From Embleya scabrispora DSM 41855 (GTDB lineage Bacteria > Actinomycetota > Actinomycetes > Streptomycetales > Streptomycetaceae): a stretch of 64,000 nt of DNA. Of the stretch, positions 1 through 8,920 are shown in pieces. The notes under the pieces are model-generated. The model was given only the letters and a program-made list of their open reading frames with translations. It was not told the DNA's origin and did no database searches. The stretch is taken from assembly GCF_000372745.1 (NCBI RefSeq), contig NZ_KB889607.1:1-64000 (forward strand), given 5' to 3'. Made by a program: the position numbers and the translations under genes. Position 1 is the first letter of the stretch. Each line of letters starts with the position of its first letter.

Positions 1-91
1 CGCTTCCTTTGGTGCGGAGTCAACCGCGCCCTCCGGGCGTTTAACGTTCAGGTGTTTCGTTGTGTTTCTTTTGTTTCGCTTTCGCGTCTCC

Positions 92-97
92 AGCTTA
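92..97 (-). promoter_or_regulatory. rrn promoter -10 element, fourth
   Basis: TAAGCT in the context TGCTAAGCT on the minus strand, 78 bp downstream of the third element and closest to the expected 16S gene. Confidence 0.55.
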
Positions 98-169
98 GCA
101 CACCGTTTCGGCGGCTTCGCTTTCCTCGCTTTCGGCTTCCACCGCGTTTCCGCGTTTTCCGCCTTCCGG

Positions 170-175
170 ACTCTA
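170..175 (-). promoter_or_regulatory. rrn promoter -10 element, third
   Basis: TAGAGT in the context TGCTAGAGT on the minus strand, 82 bp downstream of the second element. Confidence 0.55.
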
Positions 176-251
176 GCAGATCCTGCGACCCGCTTTTCGT
201 CCGTTGCTTTCCGCCTTCGAAACTCTCGTTTCCTTGGCTTCCGGCTCTTCG

Positions 252-257
252 AGCTTA
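252..257 (-). promoter_or_regulatory. rrn promoter -10 element, second
   Basis: TAAGCT in the context TGCTAAGCT on the minus strand, 86 bp downstream of the first element. The extended TGC in front supports recognition without a good -35 box. Confidence 0.55.
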
Positions 258-337
258 GCAGTCCTTGCGGTCTGCTTCGCCCACCGCTTCGGCCATCGGG
301 AATTTACATTCTTCGAGGCATTTGGCGGCGCCCGCAG

Positions 338-343
338 ACTTTA
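338..343 (-). promoter_or_regulatory. rrn promoter -10 element, most upstream
   Basis: TAAAGT inside GCTAAAGT on the minus strand. It is the first of four similarly spaced elements in the rRNA leader. No convincing -35 hexamer is seen; TTAGGC sits about 19 bp upstream. Confidence 0.6.
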
Positions 344-420
344 GCGGAGCGCATTCCCGATCGCCTAATCGGTGATCATGGATTGGCTCGCCTCCCGGGC
401 GGACTTCGCAACAGTACACG

Positions 421-456
421 GCCGGGCCCGGAGCGCCAAATCGCTCCGGGCCCGGC
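421..456. terminator. Perfect 15-bp hairpin, terminator
   Basis: GCCGGGCCCGGAGCG pairs perfectly with its complement across the six-base loop CCAAAT. The hairpin lies 34 bp past the stop of the minus-strand gene ending at 490 and just before the rRNA promoters. It would keep that gene's transcript out of the rRNA operon. Confidence 0.7.
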
Positions 457-489
457 CGCCCGTACCGTCCCCGCGGGCTCAGCCGAGGG

Positions 490-3400
490 TCAACGCCCCT
501 TCCCCGTCGGGGGTTTCGGGCCCGGCACCGTGTTCGGTCCGGCCTCGGTCACCGGAGGTGTGGTCGTGACCGTGCCGTCGTTGGTGAAGCCGATGCCCTT
601 GAGCATGGGAAGCGCGCGGCCGGCGCCGGTGAGCTCCACCCGGTATTGCAGGAAACGCGACGCGCCGCCGACCGTGTCGCCCGGTCGGGACAGGTCCTTC
701 CATTGCGTCCAGCTCGCGTCCGGGACGGCCGTCGTTCCGGTCCGCACCGATACCCGCAGCGTGGCGCCCTTGGGAATCTCGGCCTGCCAGTCACCGGTCA
801 ACCACGTCACCATTCGCCCGGCGTCCAGCGGCTTCGACACATACGTACCGGTCGCGGCCTTGTCCAGGGTCAGCGCATCCGGCCGATCACCGCTCACCGC
901 TCCCCCGGACACGGTGCCGTTGGTGAAGTCGAAGGCACCGGTCTCGGCGACACCCGGCCTGGGCATCACCAGCCGCGCGGTGTCCTTCTTCTTTCCGCCG
1001 CCGCCCGTCCAGGTCCCTTCGTTCCCGGCCGCGTCGACGCCCGCGAGGGCGAAGGCGTACGTCCTGCCCGAGCCGAGGTGGCCGAGCTTGGCGTGGTGCT
1101 CGGTGGTCGACTGCTTCCGGTCCGCGTACACCGGTCGAACCGACGTCGGGTTGTCACCCAGAAGCACCGACGTGGTCGTCGGCTTGTCCGTCTTCCAGGA
1201 CAGGTCGGCGCTGCCGTCCGGCCAGGTCTTGACCGAGACGTCGCTGATCACCGGTGCCTTGCGGTCGGCCTTGGGCGTGCGGAATTCCGCCGGCTTGGCG
1301 TTCCGGGCGGGCCAGACCGTGCGCTCGCCCTTCGCGTTCTCCGAGGTGAGTCGGTAGTAATAGGTGGTGTCGGGCTTGAGCGCGCCCAGGGCGATCTTGT
1401 GCTCGCCCGCGGTCTCCACGCTCTTCTGGGTGATCGGCAGCTCGCCCGGCTTGGTGCCCAGCTGCATCTCGGTGGTCGCCGGTACGTCGGTGGTCCAGCT
1501 CAGCGTGCCCGAGCCGTCCGCCGCCGGGGCCGCCTTGGCCTGGGCGATCTGCGGCGCGACCGGGTTGGCGTAGGTCGCCGTGTACGCGCCGGAGGTCCCG
1601 TCGAAGACGGCGTACTCGATGCCCTTGACGGTGGTCTTCTGGAAGGTGACCGCGGAGCCGCCGCGGGAGAGCGCGGTGAGGGTGGTGCCGTCCGAGCCGG
1701 TGGTCGGCAACATCGTCATCAGGTTGATCGCGGCCGCGTTCTGGTTGACCGTGAAGGTGACCGAGTTGCCGACCCGGTTGAGGCCGGTGATCGTGGAGGC
1801 GTTTCGGGCGTCGGTCCAGTCCAGCAATTGTTTGGCGGAAACGATCGGGACGTTCTTCGCCTTGGCCGAGGCGATCAGTGCCTGCTCGATGTCGAGCTGG
1901 CCCACGTTGCCCACTCCGCCGTTGGCGTTCGCCGAGTCCGTGTGGTTGTTCATCACGAAAGCGCCGTAGAAGCCGTCGTTGTTCGCGCCGTTGACGAGCT
2001 GGTCGAAGGTGTCCGGGTAGACCTGCTGGAATTCGTCGTTGATCTGCGTGGTGCCCTGGTAGATGTCGATCAGCTGACCGCTGGGGTCGGTGAATCGCAT
2101 CGGGAACCCGGAACCGGTGAAGAAACCGGGGCTCGCCTTCATCAGCGGGCCGCCCCACGTGTTCTTCCAGTAATCCGGCATGTAGTAGTAGTTCGTGTCG
2201 AGCCGGATTCCCTTGGCCCGGGCGATCGTGGCGTTCGAACTCCAGTCGGGCCAGGTCAGACAGTGTGTCCGGTTGGTGGTCGGCTTCAGGGGCGCATAGC
2301 GGGTGAAGTCGCTCAGGCTGTTCTCGTACACCGCGCCGAGTTCGGCGTTGATGTCCGTTTGGGACGCGCCGGCGCGCAGCTGCGGGCAGCTGCCGTTCTC
2401 GTCCACGTGGCGGGCGATCTCAAAACCCTGTGCGGTCCAGTTCTGCACGTCGGACACCGAGGGCGCCTGGGTGCCCTGGGGCCCCGGACCCCAGACGTAG
2501 ATGGTGCCGCGCATGCACTTCCAGTTGCGCACCGCCGCGTCGCGCAGCGCGGCGATCGGGCTCGCGCAGGCCGGGTCGGAGCTGTTGTTGTTGTAGCGGG
2601 TCACTCTGCCCTGCATGTCGCTGAGGTTCTGACCGTGGTTGTCGCCGGTGGAGACCATCACGACCTTGAGCAGGTCGGGCGCGGCCGTGGCGGCGTTGCC
2701 GGGCAGGTACCAGGTTCGCGGGATCGGGGCCTTGGCGCGGTTGCCGAGTTCGATCAGGTTGGCGAACAGGCGTTGCTGCTCGTCGGCCTGCGGGACGTGG
2801 ACCCGGCTGAGGTCGATCCAGTCCGGGTAGAACATGTCGTCGGCGCGCATCAGCGGGCCGCCGCTGTCGGAGAAGTTGTCGTTCTCGACGCCGGCCTGGG
2901 CCGGGTTGCCCTGGCGGGTCTGCACGATCGAGCGGGCCAGGTCGTAGGTGAACGCGGACGCGGTGCCGCTGCCCACGGTGCGGGTGGTCACGGCCGGGCC
3001 CAGCGGGGTGGTGCCGGTGCGGGTGTACAGGTCCGCGACCCGGACCGTGCCGACGCCGCCGGGGACCGTCCAGACGTCGGCGGGTCCGTGGTACTGCATG
3101 CTCAGTTGGCTGTAGATGCCGGCGCCGGCGGCGGTGCCGCTGTCGACCTTCATGTACTGGTTGGCCTGGAAGCCGCCGGAGGTGCCGAGGCCGAGCAGGC
3201 CGGCCAGGGCGGCGCGCGGGTGCATGGCGATCAGGTTGCCGCCCGCGTTGACCCATGTGGTGAGGTCGGTGACCAGTTGCGCCGAGGGCGCGAAGTCGCC
3301 GAGTACGACGGTGGTGTAACCGTTGAGTACGGTCGCGGTGACCGCGCTCGCGTCCTTGACCGCGAACGAGTTGAGGCCCTCGCTGCGCAGGATCTCCGTG

Positions 3401-5238
3401 TAGTAGCAGCTGAACGGATTGGAGTCGGCCTTGATCACCAGAATCGGGCCGGTGTTGGGCGCGTCGCACGGCGGCGTCGGCGGGGCCTGGCCGGTGGTGA
3501 AGGTCCAGGTGGCGTCCGGCATCGCATTGTCGGAGCGGTCCTTGACGCCGCTCACGGTGAGTGTGTACGGCGTGCCGTAGGCCAGTTCGGCGTTCGGCTT
3601 GAGGGTGAGCTGGGTCGGTGTGGTCGGGTTGTCGAGTTCGAGTTCGCCGGGCACGACCGCGCCGTTGCGCTTGAGTACGAAGTTCAGGTCGGTGGGCTTG
3701 AGCGGTTCGCTGAAGGTCACCGAGGGCTGGATGCCGGAGAGCACGCCGTTGGCATTCGGCGTCGGTGTCATGTCGGTGACCGCGGGGGCGACGGTGTCCT
3801 CGGCATTGGTGCTGAAGACCACGTCCACCCAGTAGTTGCTGCCGTTCCAACTGTCCGTCGGGTAGACGCTGCCGGCGTTGTACTTGTACACGCCGTTGCC
3901 GCCGTCGACGCCGTCGGCCAGGGCCGTGATCATCGAGTTGCCGACGGGCTGGGAGAACGAGCCGGTGTTGGCCGGGTAGTTGCCGTTGGGGGCGAAGTAG
4001 GACGCGACGTAGGTGACGCCGGCGTGCACGGTGATCGGACTGGGCAGGTCGACGGTCTGCCAGCCGCTGCCGGTCCGGTTCACGTTGGGCACGGTGGCCA
4101 GGCGGGTCTGGGTGTTCTTGTCCCAGAGGCTGACCGCGTAGGCGCCCGTGCTTGCGGTGAGCTTCCAGAACTTGATCGACTTGATCTGGCCGTCGGTGGC
4201 GGTGCGGAACTTGACCCCGACCTCGACGCTGTTGTTGTCGGTCTGGTTGGGCGTGCTCGGGCTGACCGGGCCGGTCCAGATGCTGGTCTCCACGGACTGG
4301 CTGCTGCCGGTGCCGGTGGTGAAGGACCAGGACTTGGTGGCCATGGTGTTGCCGGCGGCGTCCTTGGCGCCGGTGAGCGTGACGGTGTAGCCGGTGGACA
4401 CGGCGAGCGCCGCGGTGGGCTGGAAGGTCGCCGTGTTGCCGCTGTACGTCGCGGTGCCGGCCACGGCCGGGCCGCCGGTTTGGGTGACCGCCCACTGCAC
4501 GGTGGCGGGCTGTACCGGCTCGCTGAAGGTCGCGGACAGCGGGGCGGCGGTGGCCACTCCGGTGGCACCCGCGGCCGGAGTGGTCTGGGTGACCGTGGGC
4601 GGCGTGGTGTCGGCGCCGGGGACGAAGGAGACGTCCACCCAGTAGTTGCCGGCCTGGTAGGAGTCGGTCGGCATGCCGCCGCCGGGGTTGTAGGTGTAGA
4701 CGCCGTTGCCCTGGTTGCCGTTGCTCGCCGGGGCGACGAGTTGTTCCACGGTGTGGTCGGTCGCGAAGAAGTTGTCGGTGACCGTGTAGCGGCCGACCGG
4801 CGCGACGTAGGAGGCGATGTAGGTGGATCCGGCCGCGACCGGGATCGGGGGCGCGAAGTTCGCGGTCTGCCAGCCGGACGCGCTCTCGGCGATGAAGGTC
4901 ACCGAGGTCGCGGTGCCGGTCGCGGTGTCCCAGATCCGGCCGGTGTGGGTACCGGTGTTGCCGGCGTCCTTCCAGAATTTGATCTGGGTGATCGTGCCGT
5001 TGCCGGTGGGCTTGAAGCGCACCCCGACCTCGACGGCCACCGCGTCGGTGTCGGTCACGGCGCCGCTCGGGGTGGCGCCGGCGAACAGCGAGCACGGACT
5101 GCATGGTGCGGCCTGCGCCGCGGTGATCGGCGCGAACAAAGTGAACAGCAACGCGCCGATCGCGGCGAACGCGATGCTCGTCCACGTCCCTCTGCGTTGT
5201 CGGTGACCCGATCTGGTCCTGGCGCGGGCAGCCTTCAT
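490..5238 (-). CDS. Secreted multidomain protein: DUF4082, Ig-like, amidotransferase-like and deacetylase-like modules
   Basis: 1582 residues. The start is the ATG at 5238, which has GAGGAG ten bases upstream; an in-frame ATG at 5262 lacks this. A signal peptide spans residues 1-43 (basic start, hydrophobic core, AQA cleavage). Domains in order: DUF4082 about 46-205, Big_5-type Ig-like 210-310, a second DUF4082 316-470, a second Ig-like 480-580, a ThuA/glutamine-amidotransferase-like fold 590-800, a polysaccharide-deacetylase-like region 850-1146 (MVSTGDNHGQ near its start, DTNYYYMPDYW later), two fibronectin-III-like domains 1226-1425 and a C-terminal beta-rich region. It has no cell-wall anchor. 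It lies downstream of a related secreted protein, separated by two hairpins. The family is known only as secreted; the catalytic modules are inferred from fold-like motifs, and a sugar substrate is a guess. Confidence 0.75.
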   Translation of the reverse strand: MKAARARTRSGHRQRRGTWTSIAFAAIGALLFTLFAPITAAQAAPCSPCSLFAGATPSGAVTDTDAVAVEVGVRFKPTGNGTITQIKFWKDAGNTGTHTGRIWDTATGTATSVTFIAESASGWQTANFAPPIPVAAGSTYIASYVAPVGRYTVTDNFFATDHTVEQLVAPASNGNQGNGVYTYNPGGGMPTDSYQAGNYWVDVSFVPGADTTPPTVTQTTPAAGATGVATAAPLSATFSEPVQPATVQWAVTQTGGPAVAGTATYSGNTATFQPTAALAVSTGYTVTLTGAKDAAGNTMATKSWSFTTGTGSSQSVETSIWTGPVSPSTPNQTDNNSVEVGVKFRTATDGQIKSIKFWKLTASTGAYAVSLWDKNTQTRLATVPNVNRTGSGWQTVDLPSPITVHAGVTYVASYFAPNGNYPANTGSFSQPVGNSMITALADGVDGGNGVYKYNAGSVYPTDSWNGSNYWVDVVFSTNAEDTVAPAVTDMTPTPNANGVLSGIQPSVTFSEPLKPTDLNFVLKRNGAVVPGELELDNPTTPTQLTLKPNAELAYGTPYTLTVSGVKDRSDNAMPDATWTFTTGQAPPTPPCDAPNTGPILVIKADSNPFSCYYTEILRSEGLNSFAVKDASAVTATVLNGYTTVVLGDFAPSAQLVTDLTTWVNAGGNLIAMHPRAALAGLLGLGTSGGFQANQYMKVDSGTAAGAGIYSQLSMQYHGPADVWTVPGGVGTVRVADLYTRTGTTPLGPAVTTRTVGSGTASAFTYDLARSIVQTRQGNPAQAGVENDNFSDSGGPLMRADDMFYPDWIDLSRVHVPQADEQQRLFANLIELGNRAKAPIPRTWYLPGNAATAAPDLLKVVMVSTGDNHGQNLSDMQGRVTRYNNNSSDPACASPIAALRDAAVRNWKCMRGTIYVWGPGPQGTQAPSVSDVQNWTAQGFEIARHVDENGSCPQLRAGASQTDINAELGAVYENSLSDFTRYAPLKPTTNRTHCLTWPDWSSNATIARAKGIRLDTNYYYMPDYWKNTWGGPLMKASPGFFTGSGFPMRFTDPSGQLIDIYQGTTQINDEFQQVYPDTFDQLVNGANNDGFYGAFVMNNHTDSANANGGVGNVGQLDIEQALIASAKAKNVPIVSAKQLLDWTDARNASTITGLNRVGNSVTFTVNQNAAAINLMTMLPTTGSDGTTLTALSRGGSAVTFQKTTVKGIEYAVFDGTSGAYTATYANPVAPQIAQAKAAPAADGSGTLSWTTDVPATTEMQLGTKPGELPITQKSVETAGEHKIALGALKPDTTYYYRLTSENAKGERTVWPARNAKPAEFRTPKADRKAPVISDVSVKTWPDGSADLSWKTDKPTTTSVLLGDNPTSVRPVYADRKQSTTEHHAKLGHLGSGRTYAFALAGVDAAGNEGTWTGGGGKKKDTARLVMPRPGVAETGAFDFTNGTVSGGAVSGDRPDALTLDKAATGTYVSKPLDAGRMVTWLTGDWQAEIPKGATLRVSVRTGTTAVPDASWTQWKDLSRPGDTVGGASRFLQYRVELTGAGRALPMLKGIGFTNDGTVTTTPPVTEAGPNTVPGPKPPTGKGR

Positions 5239-5365
5239 CGAGTTGGTGCTCCTCAATGGCATGACGGTCGGTTCGTGGGTTCGGGTGGGCGTACGGCGCG
5301 CCGAAGTCGGGTCGCCGTGCGCTTCCCGAGGCCGGCAGCCGACGGATCGGTGCCGGTGCCGCACC

Positions 5366-5399
5366 CGGTGCCGGGTCGCTGGGGGGTGACCCGGCACCG
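5366..5399. terminator. 12-bp hairpin, first of a near-identical pair
   Basis: CGGTGCCGGGTC pairs with GACCCGGCACCG across a ten-base loop. It lies downstream of the minus-strand gene ending at 5463 and upstream of the next one. Confidence 0.55.
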
Positions 5400-5423
5400 C
5401 TGTGCGTCGGTCGGTTCGGGGCT

Positions 5424-5455
5424 CGGTGCCGGGTCCATCGGGTGATCCGGCACCG
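5424..5455. terminator. Hairpin, second of a near-identical pair
   Basis: CGGTGCCGGGTC pairs with GATCCGGCACCG, with one G-T pair. It repeats the stem at 5366-5399 and begins 8 bp past the stop at 5463. It probably terminates or attenuates read-through between the two secreted-protein genes. Confidence 0.55.
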
Positions 5456-5462
5456 CTGTCGG

Positions 5463-8400
5463 CTAGTTGGTGGTGAAGACGACGTCCACCCAGTAGTTGC
5501 TGTCGTTCCAGGTGCTGGTCGGGAAGCCGGTCCCGTAGACGTACACGCCGTTGCCGCCGACACTCCCGGACGCGGATGCCTTGATCGGCCCGGTGCCGCC
5601 CGCCGAGGTCAATCCGCCTTCCGTGGAGGAGTACCGGCCCTGGGGGGCGTAGTACGAGGCCACGTAGGTGGTGTTGGCGGCGATCTGGACCGGTTGGGTG
5701 AAGTTCACCTGTTGCCAGCCCGAGGCGGTTTCGCTGCCGAAGACCGCGCTGGTCAGGATGTTGCCCTGAGTGGACCAGATCGTCCCGGTGTGTGTGCCGG
5801 TGTTGCCGGGACCCTTGTAGAACCGCAGTCCGGTGATCGTGCCGGGCACGGTGCTGCTGAATTTGACGCCGAGTTGGATGCCGGTGGTGTCGGTGTCGGA
5901 GAGCACGGCCGGCGTCGCGGAGGCGGGCCAGATCGTGCAGGACGGGTTGCAGGTCGGCGGCGGGGTGCTGCCGGCCGTGGTGAACGACCACGTTCTGGGG
6001 GCCATCGCGGTGCCCTCGGCGGTTTGCGCGCCGCTGAGGGTGACCGAGTACGAGGCGCCCGGCGTCAGGTCGGTGCTCGGATCGAAGGTCGCGATCCTGG
6101 TCGCGGCGTTGTAGCTCGCGGTGCCGGCGACGGTGGCGTTGTCCGACCTGGTGACCGACCACACGATCGTCGCGGGCTGGACCGCCGGGTCGAAGGTCGC
6201 GGTGATGTTGCCGCCGACCGGGGCCGAGATCGCCGCGTTCGCCGGGACGGTCACGGTGACCACCGGCGCGGGACCGGTCGGTGTGGTGTTGGAGGTGGTG
6301 AACACCGGATCGACCCAGAAGTTGGCGTCGTTCCAGGTCGAGGTCGGGAATCCGGTGCCGTATCGGTAGACCCCGTTGCCGCCGGCGGTGTTGCTCGCCG
6401 GCGCGGTGAGCGGCCCGCGGATGTACGCGTTGGTCAGGCCGCCCTGGTCGGCGCTGTATCTGCCGTTGGGCGCTTGGTAGGACGCCACGTAGGTGGTGCC
6501 GGCGGTGACCGGTACGGGCTGACCGAAGCTTACCTGTTGCCAGCCGGACGCGGTTTCGCCGATGAAGGGGGCGGTGGCCAGTTGGGTGCCGGTCGAGGAC
6601 CACAGCGTCCCGGTGTGCGTGCCGGTGTTCGCGGCGTCCTTCCAGAAGCGGATTCCGGTGATGAAGCCGGCCCGGTCGGGCTGGAATTTGACGCCGAGTT
6701 CGGTGGCGGCGGTGTCCGGGTCGGGCCCGGAGGAGGGTTGGTCGGTCGGCGTCCACAGGGTGCACGGGCACACGACCGGTTGCGGCGGGCCGCCGATGGT
6801 GACGGTGACGCCGGCGGACGGGCTCTCGATGCGGGCGCTGTCGTCGGTGGCCCGGGTCTTGATGGTGAGCGAGCCGCCCGGGCCGGTGGTGAACACGTAG
6901 GTCCAGCTCTCCCGGCCGGTGGTGGCCGGGTGCCAGGTGGCGCCGTTGTCGACCGAGACCTCGACGCCGCCGACTTTGCCGCCGGTATCGGTCGCGGTGC
7001 CGGTGATCGTCACGTTGGCGTTGGCGGGCAGGCTGCCGCCGTTGGTGGGCGCGGTGATGGTCGAGGTGGGCGGCGTGGTGTCGGTGCTCTTGACGGCCGC
7101 GACCATGCCGGCCATCAGCGTGCCGGGTTGCACGCCCATGTCGGCGAAGAGGTTGATGGTGGCCTGCTGCATCGCGGTGTCCACGGTGCCGTTGGCGCCG
7201 ACGCGGTAGACGTCCAGGCCCCAGGCCCATTGCACGGTGCCCGCGCCGAAGACGAGGGCGCCGCTGGGTGCGCGGTACAGGGTCAGGCTGTGCTTCGAGC
7301 TGCCGTCGGCATAGGTGGACCCCTGGTCCTGGAGCACGGACATGCCGGACTTGACCGTGGTCGAGAGCCGGATCAGGCCCGCGGGTCGCGCGCCGTTGTC
7401 CAGGTCGGAGTCCCATTCGTAGCCGAGGGTTCCGCTTCCGAGCGTCGTCTGTGCGGTGAGGCCGAGGGTGGCCAGGCGGGTGTTCCGCCACAGTCGCAGC
7501 CGGCCGTCGGCGCCGTTGGCGTTCATGTCGGTCGTGCAGCAGTTGACGGTGAAGATGGTGCCGGTGAGGTTGTTCTCCGGCCGACCGCCGTCACCGGGCG
7601 GCGAGAAGCGCGGGTCGCGCCAGGTGCCGGTCCACACGGACGGGCCGAGCGGGTCGATCGACTGGTTGGCGTGGGTGTCCTTGTACGCCACCAGGTTGCG
7701 GTGGTCGGGGCCGTTGCCGTTGATTCCGCCGTTCTCCCAACGGGTCTTCCAGAACACCTCGTTGCCGGAGAAGAAGGCGAGGTTGACGCCCGCGTCGCGG
7801 GCCGCCTCGACGTTGGCCCGTTGCGGGCCGGACCAGTATTCGTCATGGCCCACCGACAGGAACACCTGATGGTTCTTGATCAGTTGGCCGCGTCGATCGG
7901 TGTCGACGCCGGTCGAGTACGTGACGTCGTAGCCGTTGCGCTCCAGGAAGCGCAACATCGCGAACTCGGCGTTGAACAGCGAGTCCGCGGGGTTGTCGGC
8001 GCGTGTGGTGAAAGGCCGGTTGTAGCTGACCTTGTACGCCCGACCCACCGGCTGTCCGGTGTAGAGGTCGTTGCCGCCGTACGCGTTGTACGCCTGCCAG
8101 GTGGTGTCGGATGCCTGCATCAGCAGCGCCGAGTGCGATGCGTCGTTGCGGACCACGAACGGGATGTGGCTCGCGCCCGAAGAGCCGTCCGTGCGCGTGG
8201 GTTTGGCGATGTAGTAACCCGAAGCCGCGTCGGCGGGTACGGTCCAGGAGGCGGAGTCGGTCCAGTTCGAGCAGTCGATCAGTCCGGTCACCAGGTTGTC
8301 GGTGTCGCAGTTCGACTGCTGACGCGGGGTCACCGCCGATGCCGGGATCGTGTAGACCTTGCGGGCGCCGCTGCCGTTGTACCAACCGAGCCGGTAGATG

Positions 8401-8696
8401 TCGACGCGGTAGGAACTCGCGGTGGTGTCGATCCGGAACTTGATCTGGCCACCGGCGTTGACGCTGATATCGGTGGAGAAGCCCTGGATCGAACTGCTGC
8501 CGGCGCCACTGACGTCCCATTCCGTCCGCGGGTTGCCGGTCTTGCTGTTCTCACAGACGACCGCGTTCGTGACCGGCGCGTCACACGGTCCCGCGGATGC
8601 CTTCGGTGTGTTCGGTGCCGCGACCGTCAGCGCGAGCAACAACGCGATCAGCGTCGGAATCGTTGCTCTGCGCAGCCGCAGCCTGGGCATGTTCAT
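5463..8696 (-). CDS. Secreted N,N-dimethylformamidase-like protein with two DUF4082 domains
   Basis: 1077 residues. The start is the ATG at 8696 behind a G-rich GGGGTGGGGGA site; an in-frame TTG at 8714 is an alternative. The N-terminus is a signal peptide with a hydrophobic core and an ASA-type site near residue 37. Residues 40-525 resemble the large-subunit domain of N,N-dimethylformamidase, with SVGHDEYWS followed by NLAFFSGNEVFW. Next come an Ig-like domain (about 538-640), DUF4082 (642-800), a Big_5-type Ig-like domain (805-900) and a second DUF4082 (918-1077). Both DUF4082 copies share the FWK...NTGTHTG...ASGWQ pattern with the downstream protein. Secretion and the Ig-like linkers point to a cell-surface or extracellular role. 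Amidase activity on formamides is not implied; homologues with this architecture are generally uncharacterised. Confidence 0.75.
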   Translation of the reverse strand: MNMPRLRLRRATIPTLIALLLALTVAAPNTPKASAGPCDAPVTNAVVCENSKTGNPRTEWDVSGAGSSSIQGFSTDISVNAGGQIKFRIDTTASSYRVDIYRLGWYNGSGARKVYTIPASAVTPRQQSNCDTDNLVTGLIDCSNWTDSASWTVPADAASGYYIAKPTRTDGSSGASHIPFVVRNDASHSALLMQASDTTWQAYNAYGGNDLYTGQPVGRAYKVSYNRPFTTRADNPADSLFNAEFAMLRFLERNGYDVTYSTGVDTDRRGQLIKNHQVFLSVGHDEYWSGPQRANVEAARDAGVNLAFFSGNEVFWKTRWENGGINGNGPDHRNLVAYKDTHANQSIDPLGPSVWTGTWRDPRFSPPGDGGRPENNLTGTIFTVNCCTTDMNANGADGRLRLWRNTRLATLGLTAQTTLGSGTLGYEWDSDLDNGARPAGLIRLSTTVKSGMSVLQDQGSTYADGSSKHSLTLYRAPSGALVFGAGTVQWAWGLDVYRVGANGTVDTAMQQATINLFADMGVQPGTLMAGMVAAVKSTDTTPPTSTITAPTNGGSLPANANVTITGTATDTGGKVGGVEVSVDNGATWHPATTGRESWTYVFTTGPGGSLTIKTRATDDSARIESPSAGVTVTIGGPPQPVVCPCTLWTPTDQPSSGPDPDTAATELGVKFQPDRAGFITGIRFWKDAANTGTHTGTLWSSTGTQLATAPFIGETASGWQQVSFGQPVPVTAGTTYVASYQAPNGRYSADQGGLTNAYIRGPLTAPASNTAGGNGVYRYGTGFPTSTWNDANFWVDPVFTTSNTTPTGPAPVVTVTVPANAAISAPVGGNITATFDPAVQPATIVWSVTRSDNATVAGTASYNAATRIATFDPSTDLTPGASYSVTLSGAQTAEGTAMAPRTWSFTTAGSTPPPTCNPSCTIWPASATPAVLSDTDTTGIQLGVKFSSTVPGTITGLRFYKGPGNTGTHTGTIWSTQGNILTSAVFGSETASGWQQVNFTQPVQIAANTTYVASYYAPQGRYSSTEGGLTSAGGTGPIKASASGSVGGNGVYVYGTGFPTSTWNDSNYWVDVVFTTN

Positions 8697-8920
8697 GAGT
8701 GTCCCCCACCCCAACTTCGGTACCGGGGCGGTGTCCCGGGTCCGAGATAGGGGAAAGTGTGGCGCACGTTCCGGCCTGTTGTCCGGGTTTTGCCCTCTCG
8801 TGAAGCGGGCCGTGGGTACAGTGCGGGAACCGGGGCGGGCCGGCCTCGGGGCGGACTTGGGGGAGTTCGAAACACAGGCTCTGGCGTGGATGGTTCCGCA
8901 TGATGGTCCGGGGGGACTTT
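8697..8920. promoter_or_regulatory. Divergent intergenic region
   Basis: 224 bp between the minus-strand secreted-protein gene and the plus-strand epimerase gene. It must hold both promoters. TACAGT at 8817-8822 is a possible plus-strand -10, but no well-spaced -35 is visible. Confidence 0.35.

Larger units (their letters stand above)
1..345 (-). promoter_or_regulatory. rRNA operon leader with four tandem promoters
   Basis: Read on the minus strand, this stretch has the layout of a streptomycete rRNA leader. Four TGCTA(A/G) extended -10 elements are spaced about 80 bp apart, at 338-343 (TAAAGT), 252-257 (TAAGCT), 170-175 (TAGAGT) and 92-97 (TAAGCT). Purine-rich GGAAG/GAAAGCG tracts lie between them. 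The leftmost bases read ACCAAAGGAAGCG on the minus strand, which matches from memory the conserved segment that runs into the 16S processing region in Streptomyces. The -35 boxes are weak. There is no good coding reading. The 16S gene itself would lie left of base 1 and is not in the window. Confidence 0.75.

Noticed and set aside
52-1357. Plus-strand frames at the left edge
   Set aside because: They cover the rRNA leader and the antisense of the first gene; the Phe/Arg/Ser-rich translation reflects the pyrimidine-rich leader.
646-5445. Plus-strand frame of 1599 codons
   Set aside because: It lies opposite a real secreted protein with signal peptide and recognisable domains. The translation is Gly/Arg/Val-rich with no motif, a typical shadow in high-GC DNA.
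5239-7491. Long N-terminal extension of the first minus-strand frame
   Set aside because: The extension is Arg/His-rich and overlaps the next real gene; a signal peptide and ribosome site define the start at 5238.
5442-8750. Plus-strand frame of 1102 codons
   Set aside because: Antisense to the formamidase-like gene, with only compositionally biased sequence and no domain.
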